Below are positions 18,888 to 26,087 of a stretch of DNA of 58,487 bases, piece after piece; position 1 is the stretch's first letter, and the number at the start of each line of letters is the position of its first letter. The DNA lies in contig JANQEN010000249.1 of assembly GCA_028278335.1 (NCBI GenBank), positions 1 to 58,487 on the forward strand, in the 5' to 3' direction. Made by a program: the position numbers and the translations under genes. The notes beneath the pieces are model-generated. The model was given only the letters and a program-made list of their open reading frames with translations. It was not told where the DNA came from and ran no database searches. Source of the DNA: Chitinivibrionales bacterium. Its GTDB lineage: Bacteria; Fibrobacterota; Chitinivibrionia; Chitinivibrionales; JANQEN01.

Positions 18888-19181
18888 CTATTTAGATTCC
18901 CACTCTCTCATCTCTGAATTGATAAAGAAGTCAATCATGATCCTGTAGATATTCTCGATCAACTCTGGTGAAATTCCCTTAATCCTTGCTAACTCCTTTT
19001 TAGATTGAATCACCTGTTCAACCCGCTGAGGGTCCTTTACTGCCCTATGATTTTTTTTAAAGAGAGCTGCTCTTTTAACATAGGTCGATCGTTGGGCTAT
19101 CAGACTTACTATCTCTTCGTCGATGGTATCAATCTCTTTTCTTATTTCAAATATTGATGTACACTGGTCTGCTGTTTTCAT
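18888..19181 (-). CDS. Chorismate mutase, AroQ/CM_2 type (possibly PchB-like)
   Basis: A 97-residue all-helical protein matching the AroQ-class chorismate mutase domain: helix 1 EIRKEIDTIDEEIVSLIAQR, then YVKRAALFKK, a loop NHRAVKDPQRVEQVI, and helix 3 ISPELIENIYRIMIDFFI. The residue pattern (Arg of IRKEID, Arg of AQRSTYVKR, Lys of FKK, the DPQRVEQV segment) fits the active site that converts chorismate to prephenate. The free-standing form and the MIDFFINSEM ending also resemble the isochorismate-pyruvate lyase PchB subgroup, so exact chemistry is uncertain. ATG 19181 follows CGGAG. No other shikimate gene is adjacent. Confidence 0.85.
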   Translation of the reverse strand: MKTADQCTSIFEIRKEIDTIDEEIVSLIAQRSTYVKRAALFKKNHRAVKDPQRVEQVIQSKKELARIKGISPELIENIYRIMIDFFINSEMREWESK

Positions 19182-19483
19182 TTAAACTCCGGATTTATTC
19201 TCTAGGAGTATGCATTGTAGCGGTCTTAATTAATGTTTTTGATACTGCATCGGTTTTGCCGTGTAATTTTGCTGAGTACTCATAGATAGGAATATAAAAG
19301 AGGCATGCAAGTTATGAGAGCAGCCTGTTTTGAGGTTCCCTAAAAAAAATAAAATAATACACAATATAGACAACTATTCATCCGTAATAGGTTTGAAAAT
19401 GTTTCAAGACCCCCCTAAGACCCTCCTTTAGGTGAATGAGGTCTGCTTCTTTGCACTGGAAGCAGACCTTTATTTATTTGTTT
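19182..19483. other. Intergenic region with a strong hairpin
   Basis: About 300 bases between the M29-like gene and the chorismate mutase gene. Apart from the hairpin listed at 19439-19469 and a run of C/G-rich text (CCCCCCTAAGACCCTCC, about 19409-19425), nothing recognisable is present. Confidence 0.4.
19439..19469. terminator. Perfect 11-bp hairpin 15 bases after the M29-like gene
   Basis: AGGTCTGCTTC (19439-19449) pairs with GAAGCAGACCT (19459-19469) around a nine-base loop. It is downstream of the leftward gene at 19484, but the T-rich tract (TTATTTATTT) is on the plus-strand side. It may protect the mRNA 3' end or act as a weak terminator; orientation is uncertain. Confidence 0.55.
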
Positions 19484-20569
19484 TCATTGAAGTGATGAAA
19501 AAATATCAGGGTTATATTGATTCTCTTTCATGAACTGTTTATCTAGGTTAACAGCTCTTAAAGAGGCATTGGCAATCAAACCATCACCGTGAACTTTGGT
19601 ATCGTATTCACACCGGGTGCGTTTTTGGTATCCATGACCATTGGCAATATGCACTCGCCCCTTCTCATCGATCATAAGGTTGCCGGTTATATCTCTTCCT
19701 AAAACATAGAGATTGGCTGGAAGGCCAAATTCACCGATTTTCATTCCATGATCAGCGTCGGTTTCAAAGGCCAGTTCCTGAACGAATTTTTTAATGTCAC
19801 TGTTATCACAGGTAACCTCTGAAATTTTGCTCTCCTTAATCTGCCAATAAATTGGTGTAGCATTGAGTGCCTGCATAAGAGCTTTATAATCGCCCACAAA
19901 GGGAGCAAAGCCCATGAGTGGGCCGTAGGAGCCGCTAATGACCAAGGTACCTTCAATACGGGCAGGATGGAAAAAGACCTCTGCTGGAATCGGATTGGCA
20001 TAGGTTCCCAACTTGAGCACACCGTTGCTGTTTACTACATCATACCGGTCATGGTCAAGCCAGGCATGGATCTTTGATCCGCGATCACAGGTGAGTTCAA
20101 CTTTGGTAACCTGTTGCATAAAAGTAAAGAGCTCCTCGCTAAAGGCGACCCTGTTTTCTTTGCTAAATGCCGATTGCAACACATCAACCGTACAGTTAGG
20201 AAGACCGCCAATCTTTCCTCGGCTTGCAGCGAGATCAATCAGGCTCACCCGCATGGGTGACTCTCCCTCAAGGCTTTGCATGATGTAAAGAAGCGTGTTG
20301 TGCTCTTTGTCCGGCCCTTTGAGCAAATCGACCAAATGTGTTTCAAGCTCATCGGGAAGTGAGGTAAGGGGAGAGCCCTTACGCCAAAGGTCTAAGTCGA
20401 TGACCGTTATACTATTTTCTGTTTTTTCTGAGATTGATTGTGCTGATTCTGCAATAGTATTACCGATGGTTAGGGTCGCTTGATCAGCAATGATTACGAG
20501 AGAACCACCTTGAAAACGAAGATAATCAGCTACTAACTGATCTGTAAGATTTCTTAGATCAATTGACAT
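19484..20569 (-). CDS. M29 aminopeptidase-like protein
   Basis: A 361-residue cytoplasmic protein resembling the thermophilic metalloaminopeptidase (M29/AmpS/PepS) family in its C-terminal half: a strand-rich GTLVISGSYGPLM region, an EFGLPANLYVLGRDITGNL segment (E in the expected first-ligand position), LMIDEKGRVHIANGHGYQKR, and a closing KVHGDGLI with the HxD-type ligand pair. The N-terminal half (helical, VADYLRFQGGSLVIIADQAT, then IAASRG-like text) is less typical. Only some of the six usual metal ligands are evident, so activity is unproven. ATG 20569 is preferred over GTG 20605 since it begins the conserved region. It follows the coiled-coil roadblock gene with 28 bases between. Confidence 0.5.
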   Translation of the reverse strand: MSIDLRNLTDQLVADYLRFQGGSLVIIADQATLTIGNTIAESAQSISEKTENSITVIDLDLWRKGSPLTSLPDELETHLVDLLKGPDKEHNTLLYIMQSLEGESPMRVSLIDLAASRGKIGGLPNCTVDVLQSAFSKENRVAFSEELFTFMQQVTKVELTCDRGSKIHAWLDHDRYDVVNSNGVLKLGTYANPIPAEVFFHPARIEGTLVISGSYGPLMGFAPFVGDYKALMQALNATPIYWQIKESKISEVTCDNSDIKKFVQELAFETDADHGMKIGEFGLPANLYVLGRDITGNLMIDEKGRVHIANGHGYQKRTRCEYDTKVHGDGLIANASLRAVNLDKQFMKENQYNPDIFSSLQ

Positions 20570-20597
20570 GTTGGTATTCCTCTTTGTGAGATGATGG

Positions 20598-21839
20598 TTA
20601 GGCACTTACCTGTGTAATGAGTTCATGAATTTGTTCTGGTGCTGGGCTCTGTCCTGCGGAAAGCATGGTAAGGACTAATTTATTATCACCATAGGCAATG
20701 GGAAAGGCTGAGAGAGTTAAATTATTATTATCAGTGGCATTAAATTTTTGCACAGAAGCAAATGAGAAGAGTGAGTGGATTCGCTCTTCAACCTTAGAAA
20801 AAACCGCAGCCATCCCTGCAAGTGAATCCATGTATTCACCGGAGCCGGCAACAGCCAAGCCAATATTGTCAGCCAAGACAGCACCACGATACCCTTCAAA
20901 GTCAGCAAGGTGATAGATGACTGCATCCATATATTTTCCAATACCTTCAGTTTCTTGCAGTGGCTGATGTGGTTTTTGTGCTGGTTGGAGGGTGATACCT
21001 AATGAACGAAGTGAATCATTTTCCTGCTCTAATGTGTTAACACGATCACGAAGCGAGTTGGCCTCTTCTGCCTGGGCAGCAAGAGTGTTGTTGTCCTGGC
21101 GAAGTTTTTCAATCTCATCAACCTGAGACTGTAACACCTCTACCTTAATTGCCAGTTCATTACGTTCATTTTCTAAAGTGTCCAACTCGTCAATACGAAT
21201 GGAATGTGCTTCCAAGTCTTTTTTTGCATCCATGTATTTCTTCATGAGCTTCACCTTCTCTGTCTGGATTTTGTCAGTTAGAGAGGCTTTCTTTTTAAAG
21301 CCCACTGCTTTGGCATGGACTGATTTGTAAGCACTGTACACCTTTTTTAACTTAGTAGCTAACTCTTGTCTTGATTCACTAAGAGAAGCGGCGGTTTCTT
21401 TTGCTTGGGTAAGCTCCTCCTTTGTCTTCATAAAATCATGAGACGAAAGGATTGGTGCCTGTTCATAGGACTGCATTTTATCGATAAGCGAATCTCGATC
21501 AAAGGAGATCTGCTTATACTCTTGGTGTAATTTGTTAAAATGAGTGGAGAGTTTGTGATTATGGTCTTTTACCCGCTCGTAAAAGTCGCGGAGTTTGGTA
21601 TAATCGCCTTTAATAGCTTTATACACCCGAAATGTTTTGTTATAGGCATGTAATACTTGGCTAAGCTGCTGTTTTGCATTGTTCTTCTCTTTGCGCATGT
21701 TTTGAATTTGGTAGTCGTAATCATCCACGATTTTTGAGATGACCGCTGTATGTTTACGCGAAGAGAGGGAGTATCCCACTGTATACATGGCTATTGACGC
21801 AACCAGCACAATTAGGCCGGCAATAAAGAAAGTTCCCAT
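20598..21839 (-). CDS. Membrane-anchored coiled-coil protein with C-terminal roadblock/LC7-like domain
   Basis: A 413-residue protein in three parts. An N-terminal transmembrane helix (FFIAGLIVLVASIAMYTVGY) anchors it. A long coiled coil runs from about 30 to 285 (KEELTQAKETAASLSESRQE, IDELDTLENERNELAIKVEV). The last 110 residues are roadblock/LC7-like (MDAVIYHLADFEGYRGAVLA, DSLAGMAAVFSKVEERI, LVLTMLSAG). Roadblock domains dimerise and serve as regulators of small Ras-like GTPases in polarity and motility systems; no GTPase gene is in the window. ATG 21839, seven bases after GAGG, is chosen over the TTG two codons earlier. It is collinear with the other roadblock gene and the hydrogenase block upstream. 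Confidence 0.7.
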   Translation of the reverse strand: MGTFFIAGLIVLVASIAMYTVGYSLSSRKHTAVISKIVDDYDYQIQNMRKEKNNAKQQLSQVLHAYNKTFRVYKAIKGDYTKLRDFYERVKDHNHKLSTHFNKLHQEYKQISFDRDSLIDKMQSYEQAPILSSHDFMKTKEELTQAKETAASLSESRQELATKLKKVYSAYKSVHAKAVGFKKKASLTDKIQTEKVKLMKKYMDAKKDLEAHSIRIDELDTLENERNELAIKVEVLQSQVDEIEKLRQDNNTLAAQAEEANSLRDRVNTLEQENDSLRSLGITLQPAQKPHQPLQETEGIGKYMDAVIYHLADFEGYRGAVLADNIGLAVAGSGEYMDSLAGMAAVFSKVEERIHSLFSFASVQKFNATDNNNLTLSAFPIAYGDNKLVLTMLSAGQSPAPEQIHELITQVSA

Positions 21840-22104
21840 AATCAAACCTCAGAACAACTATTAATATTTTCTGCTGATGAGTTAAAAAATCTATTCATTA
21901 AAGTAATATAATATAGAAATAATTGCTATGGATAAAAGTAGCCCGCATTTTAAAATATGTGTAACCTAGGTGAATATGCTCTGAATAGATAGAAACCCAG
22001 ATATATCTATGGTGGGATAGCCAGATTTTTGGGATGGAATACCCCAACTCTGGCTAAATCATCATTTCAAATTAAACATCGGGAGAGTGCAATTATTTGG
22101 TGAT

Positions 22105-22473
22105 CTATATAATTTTTTCCAATTCTGGAACAATGCGACGAAGTTCTAAAAAGATTAATCCCAGCTTTGCTTCACTGGTAACCAATAAAACCAAGACACC
22201 AACCTCGCCAACTGAATTCAGAATAATATAGCCCTTTTCCGATTTAACATAGATCTGGTTGAGAGGAGCCCGCATCATCTCTTTAGAGATACGCTCACCT
22301 ACACCCAGAATGGCTGCAGACATGCCACTGACCAGCTCTTCATCAATTTCACTGGGGGCATTTGATGCAATTAGAAAACCATCCAAACTGACCACTGCTG
22401 CACCAAAAATATCTGGCGAACTCATTCTTAACTGTCGAAGAACTTCATTGATTTTTTCGGTTTTGCTAGCCAA
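22105..22473 (-). CDS. Roadblock/LC7 domain protein (MglB-like)
   Basis: A 122-residue single-domain roadblock/LC7 protein: helix INEVLRQLRMSSPDIFGAAV, strand VVSLDGFLIASNAP, helix LVSGMSAAILGVGERISKEM, strands QIYVKSEKGYIILNSVG and VLVLLVTSEAKLG, last helix LELRRIVPELEKII. Such proteins form homodimers and include MglB, the activator of the polarity GTPase MglA. It appears to start at TTG 22473, with GGGAG eight bases upstream; the next Met is inside the first helix. It lies 62 bases downstream of the ferredoxin-V4R gene on the same strand, which suggests co-expression with the hydrogenase. Confidence 0.85.
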   Translation of the reverse strand: MASKTEKINEVLRQLRMSSPDIFGAAVVSLDGFLIASNAPSEIDEELVSGMSAAILGVGERISKEMMRAPLNQIYVKSEKGYIILNSVGEVGVLVLLVTSEAKLGLIFLELRRIVPELEKII

Positions 22474-22535
22474 AATAAGTACTCCCTTTTATAAATGTTT
22501 ATGTGTTATTAGTTTATATTTTTCTAACTTGTGTA

Positions 22536-23243
22536 TTATGATTGAAATACCACAGTGCATCGATCACCGGCTGATTTTACCTCATAGCTATATTTTTTCT
22601 TGGTAAAAGCAGAGAGTAATCCAGCCCAATATTCGTGGAACAGAAGACAGAGGTCGGCTTTTCCTGCCTCCATGCCACTTTTAGTTACTGGAAAAAGAAG
22701 ACCACAGGGTTGGACTGATATTTCAATACTATTGTCCTGTAAGGTATACTCAAAATCGAAGCTCGTGCCAAAACGGGCTTTCATTCGATTTAACAGTGCC
22801 TCTAAATCCTTTTGTTCATACATCTCCGGTAGATGTGATGCCGCGACTGTCCCAGCTCTCCGACCGACAGACTTATGACCACGACCAAGAATCTCCGATA
22901 TTGCAGAGGAGAAGGAGGTCAAAAGGAGGCCAATTTCGCCAAAGGCAATTTTTAATTCATCCTTTGAGATGGTTGTTGTTGCAGTTTTTGTTTGTAAAAA
23001 CTTTTCAACAAAGGTGGTGTCCTTTTCAATACGATGAAAGGGTTTTATTGCCTTACACTCGTCAATCGTAATACATTGCGAGGGACAGAGATAAAAACAG
23101 GAGAGACAGCCAATGCAGTCGTCTGAGTGGGTAACGTGGGCGATGTTTTTTTCCTGATCTATCTCAAAGACATCCACAGGACAGGTGTCAGAGCAGAGTG
23201 TACATCCTCGACAGCCAGTCTCTTCTATGGTAACTTTGGGCAT
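22536..23243 (-). CDS. Two-[4Fe-4S] ferredoxin with C-terminal V4R-like domain
   Basis: A 235-residue protein. The first 60 residues carry two [4Fe-4S] motifs (CRGCTLCSDTCP from Cys 11, and CIGCLSCFYLCP). After a linker, about 95-235 resemble a V4R/4-vinyl-reductase-type sensory domain (EILGRGHKSVGRRAGTVAA, MKARFGTSFDFEYTLQDNSI, PCGLLF, DLCLLFHEYWAGLLSAF, then GDRCTVVF). V4R domains bind small hydrophobic ligands or act as metal/heme-related scaffolds in other families. Its start overlaps the stop of the hydrogenase large subunit by one base (TAATG) with AGGAG upstream, so it is coupled to it and is the likely electron-transfer partner. The ligand is unknown. Confidence 0.75.
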   Translation of the reverse strand: MPKVTIEETGCRGCTLCSDTCPVDVFEIDQEKNIAHVTHSDDCIGCLSCFYLCPSQCITIDECKAIKPFHRIEKDTTFVEKFLQTKTATTTISKDELKIAFGEIGLLLTSFSSAISEILGRGHKSVGRRAGTVAASHLPEMYEQKDLEALLNRMKARFGTSFDFEYTLQDNSIEISVQPCGLLFPVTKSGMEAGKADLCLLFHEYWAGLLSAFTKKKYSYEVKSAGDRCTVVFQS

Positions 23244-24640
23244 TACATTCTCCTAACTTGTCTAATGAGCGCTCCTCTGTGACGGATCGTAACATCCATT
23301 TTCATGGCACCAATCCGATGTGTGGCACAGGAGAGACAGGGATCATAACAGCGGATCCCGAATTCTATGGCATTGAGAAGCTCCTCTTCTGGCTGGTCTA
23401 TATATTGTTGTGCTGAGAGCTTTATGGTTTCATTTATGGCATCGATATTCTGTTGGGTTGCAACCAATAAATTTGCCTTTGTCACCAAGGCGTTTTCATC
23501 AACCTGGTAGTCGTGAATCAAGACTCCCCGGGGTGCTTCGACATGGGCAACACCATTACGAGGTGATCCCAAGGGAGCTCGCACCTCATCAGAGGCAATC
23601 TCAGGAGCTGCTACCAGTGTGGCAACTTTTTCTAAAGCATAGAGTAGTTCAATTAATCGGGCATAGTGATACATGACAGTTTGGTGACAGGGGAATCCTG
23701 CAACTTCACGAAAATGGGCAAGCTCCTGTTGGGCTAAAGGAGTGTCTATGCTGTCAGCACAATTGAGTCGCGCTAAGGGACCCACACGATACATGACTGA
23801 TTGTCCATCAACAGTATAGTAGGTACTTTTTCCATAGGTATCCCTGTTTGTTGTTTCTGTAAGTCGTGACACCCACTCCTCTTCAGAAAAATCCTGAAAC
23901 TCACCAGTGGTGCTCCTCATTCGCATTGGACCGTCATAGAGTTCAAGCGCACCATTACTGACTGTTCCTAAGTAGGCTGACTCTATAGGCAACGATTTCA
24001 TCAGTGGCATCTGCTGGAGAAGTACCTCTTTTATTTGTGGATAAAGCTCGCTACCCAAAGCTGCAGCCTCTTGTACAGTGGATTGGAGTTTTTCTACCTG
24101 TTCCCTGCTTAATGGTTTGGCCATGCCACCGGCAACCATGGTAACCGGATGAGTACCTCTGCCGCCAACAATCTCACAAATGCGATGGCCATGACTTTTT
24201 AGCAGAATCGCCTTTTTTGCCAAGTCCGGATATTTTTCTGCAACCCCTAAAAGGTTTCTTTTTTCCAAGGGTGCATTGATACCAAGAAGTAAATCTGGTC
24301 CTGCCAGAGCAAAAAGGTGAATTGCATGGGAGTGAATAATCCCACCCAGATTGAGAATGTTTCTAAGAATCCTTGCTGCCTCAGGAATCGTTGTATCAAA
24401 GATCTTGTCAACTGCGCGAACCGCAGCAAGATGGTGGGTTACCGGGCAGGTTCCGCAAATGCGGGAGGTAATGGTGGGCATCATCTCTACCTTCATACCC
24501 TGTAAGAAGGTTTCGAACCCGCGAAAATCCATTACCTTAAAGCAGGCGGTTTGGATTGTATTGGTATCATCAAGGTTTAATTCAACGCTGGCATGTCCCT
24601 CAATGCGGGTGACCGGATTTATCGTGATATTTCGGGCCAT
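23243..24640 (-). CDS. [NiFe] hydrogenase large subunit, group 3-like
   Basis: A 465-residue catalytic subunit. Both Ni-binding motifs are intact: RICGTCPVTHH (C62, C65, H69) and DPCLSCATH (C435, C438, H441). The 24 residues after His 441 are the C-terminal tail that a maturation protease removes. The N-terminus has NPVTRIEGHASVEL. The HATHRIG-type ending and the small-subunit type place it near F420-nonreducing/Mvh-like group 3 enzymes rather than membrane uptake enzymes; exact subgroup needs a tree. ATG 24640 follows GAGG, with three bases after the small-subunit stop. Neither hdrA nor a diaphorase gene is adjacent, unlike typical Mvh or Hox loci; the neighbours are V4R, roadblock and pseudokinase genes. 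Confidence 0.9.
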   Translation of the reverse strand: MARNITINPVTRIEGHASVELNLDDTNTIQTACFKVMDFRGFETFLQGMKVEMMPTITSRICGTCPVTHHLAAVRAVDKIFDTTIPEAARILRNILNLGGIIHSHAIHLFALAGPDLLLGINAPLEKRNLLGVAEKYPDLAKKAILLKSHGHRICEIVGGRGTHPVTMVAGGMAKPLSREQVEKLQSTVQEAAALGSELYPQIKEVLLQQMPLMKSLPIESAYLGTVSNGALELYDGPMRMRSTTGEFQDFSEEEWVSRLTETTNRDTYGKSTYYTVDGQSVMYRVGPLARLNCADSIDTPLAQQELAHFREVAGFPCHQTVMYHYARLIELLYALEKVATLVAAPEIASDEVRAPLGSPRNGVAHVEAPRGVLIHDYQVDENALVTKANLLVATQQNIDAINETIKLSAQQYIDQPEEELLNAIEFGIRCYDPCLSCATHRIGAMKMDVTIRHRGALIRQVRRM

Positions 24641-24642
24641 AG

Positions 24643-25581
24643 TTAATCCTCGTTTCTTGCTGGAGCAGACTGCTGCATCCACTTTTTAAGGAGAAAGGTC
24701 GGTTTCTGTCGAAACACCGGTGATGCCATGGCATAGGCAAAGTGAGTCTTTGCCTGTGACTCGATCTCTTGAATTATTGCCTCTTCGGAAATCTTTGTTA
24801 AGTGAGCCATGCGGGCCGACACTTCTGAGCGGACATCCTTTTGCGGCTCTAAAATAACCGATTCTGAGGGGCCACCGCAAGAAAAACAGGGGGTTCCTGC
24901 GCTAGGGCAGGGGGCTAGGCATCGGTCAAGGGTTACTGAGCCAAAGCAGAGCATTCCCTGCGAGAGAAAGCAGGTTTCATGGTCAGTTGTAGGTGATCCC
25001 ATTGATTGTATTTCACTGGTTTCGGTTTTTTTCATGACTCGTTTACAATTGTAACAGACAGTATGGCGGCCTATCTTTGGTTCTCTTCCTCGAATGAGTG
25101 CCATGAGCCCTTCAAAGATATACGCTGCATGGGGTGGGCAGCCGGGCATGAAGAGGTCCACATCAATGACCGCGTTGAGTGGGAGTGCCTGTTCTAAGAG
25201 TTGTGGCACTTCCTCTGGTGCATCTTTGGTGTTGGTGCTCGGGTTTTGTCGATAGGCATTGTCAAGAAGCTCACTGTTAGTGTGGGCATAACTTGCGCTA
25301 TGGGGTCCCCCAAAGACTGCACAGGTGCCAAAGGCAATGATCGCCTTACAGGCTTCACGCATTTTCTTGGCAGCTTCAAGGTCATGTTCAGTACGGACCG
25401 AGCCGGTGATTAAACCGATATCTGCGGCAATATATTCTTTGGTGTCCATAAGGATTGGTATTCTTTTAAGGTCAATCTCCTCTAATACGGTGAGCAACTT
25501 CTCATGAAGATCAACAATACCCACTTCACAACCGGAACATCCAGAGAGCCATTCTATTGAAAGGGTTGCTTTTTCTGCCAT
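24643..25581 (-). CDS. [NiFe] hydrogenase small subunit, group 3-like with three clusters
   Basis: A 312-residue small subunit. Proximal-cluster ligands are visible in EWLSGCSGCEVGI (C15, C18), AFGTCAVFGGP and LFMPGCPPHAAYIFEG. A second Cys-rich region (VCYNCKRVMKK, ETCFLSQGMLCFGSVTLDRC, APCPSAGTPCFSCGGP) supplies the medial and distal clusters, as in MvhG/HydD-type subunits. It forms the electron wire of the enzyme. There is no Tat signal, so it is cytoplasmic. The start overlaps the V4R gene's stop by one base (TAATG) and the large subunit starts three bases after its stop, which indicates a tight operon. Confidence 0.9.
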   Translation of the reverse strand: MAEKATLSIEWLSGCSGCEVGIVDLHEKLLTVLEEIDLKRIPILMDTKEYIAADIGLITGSVRTEHDLEAAKKMREACKAIIAFGTCAVFGGPHSASYAHTNSELLDNAYRQNPSTNTKDAPEEVPQLLEQALPLNAVIDVDLFMPGCPPHAAYIFEGLMALIRGREPKIGRHTVCYNCKRVMKKTETSEIQSMGSPTTDHETCFLSQGMLCFGSVTLDRCLAPCPSAGTPCFSCGGPSESVILEPQKDVRSEVSARMAHLTKISEEAIIQEIESQAKTHFAYAMASPVFRQKPTFLLKKWMQQSAPARNED

Positions 25582-26078
25582 TATTCTGCCCTCCTCGGTT
25601 TAACCCGCAGTAGGCCAATGCAAGCATTTTCCCCAGAGTGAATAAATTCATAGTCGGAAAGTGCTCCATAAATTTTTTGAAGAAGTCCACAAAAGAGTCC
25701 GTGGTTCAGCAAGCAAAGAGAGTTCCGCTGAGGATGACCATAGTGAAATTGACAGGAACGAACCATACAATTACCAAAGACAAGCTTTACCAAATGCTCA
25801 CCATTGTCTTCGGTAATATATTCGGGTTCACTCTGTTTTTTATACACCTCTACATCCCATCGAAGTCCCAGACGCTCCATCTCTCGGGTTACCTCTTCAA
25901 TGGCCTTGAGAAGATCAGTCTCCCTGGTGGCGATATCACTTTGAAGGGCAATAGTCTGACCTGCCCGAAAGGTTATGCCTGGTGCACCGCGTCCCACAAG
26001 CTCTTCTAATCCATGGGCAATTGATGCCAGAAAAAGCATACTACCCTGGACTAGCTCCAATGGTTTATTTCGTTCCAT
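25581..26078 (-). CDS. Hydrogenase-linked V4R-like protein
   Basis: A 165-residue soluble protein without an identified family name. The pattern resembles a stand-alone V4R-type domain: helix SIAHGLEELVGRGAPGITFR with AGQTIAL, a strand-rich middle (VKLVFGNCMVRSC), then SLCLLNHGLFCGLLQKIYG and a closing GENACIGLLRV. The Cys/Gly layout matches the C-terminal domain of the ferredoxin encoded four genes downstream, so the two may be paralogous and form a heteromer. It begins the hydrogenase operon, with AAGGAG before ATG 26078, and overlaps the small-subunit gene by one base. It could bind a ligand or chaperone a cluster; both are inference. Confidence 0.55.
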   Translation of the reverse strand: MERNKPLELVQGSMLFLASIAHGLEELVGRGAPGITFRAGQTIALQSDIATRETDLLKAIEEVTREMERLGLRWDVEVYKKQSEPEYITEDNGEHLVKLVFGNCMVRSCQFHYGHPQRNSLCLLNHGLFCGLLQKIYGALSDYEFIHSGENACIGLLRVKPRRAE

Positions 26079-26087
26079 TCACACTCC

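Noticed and set aside
23243..25581. Classification as a regulatory (HupUV-type, group 2b) sensory hydrogenase
   Set aside because: The large subunit keeps the cleavable C-terminal tail, and the small subunit is group 3-like; sensory HupUV-type subunits usually lack the tail. A sensing role remains possible only from context.
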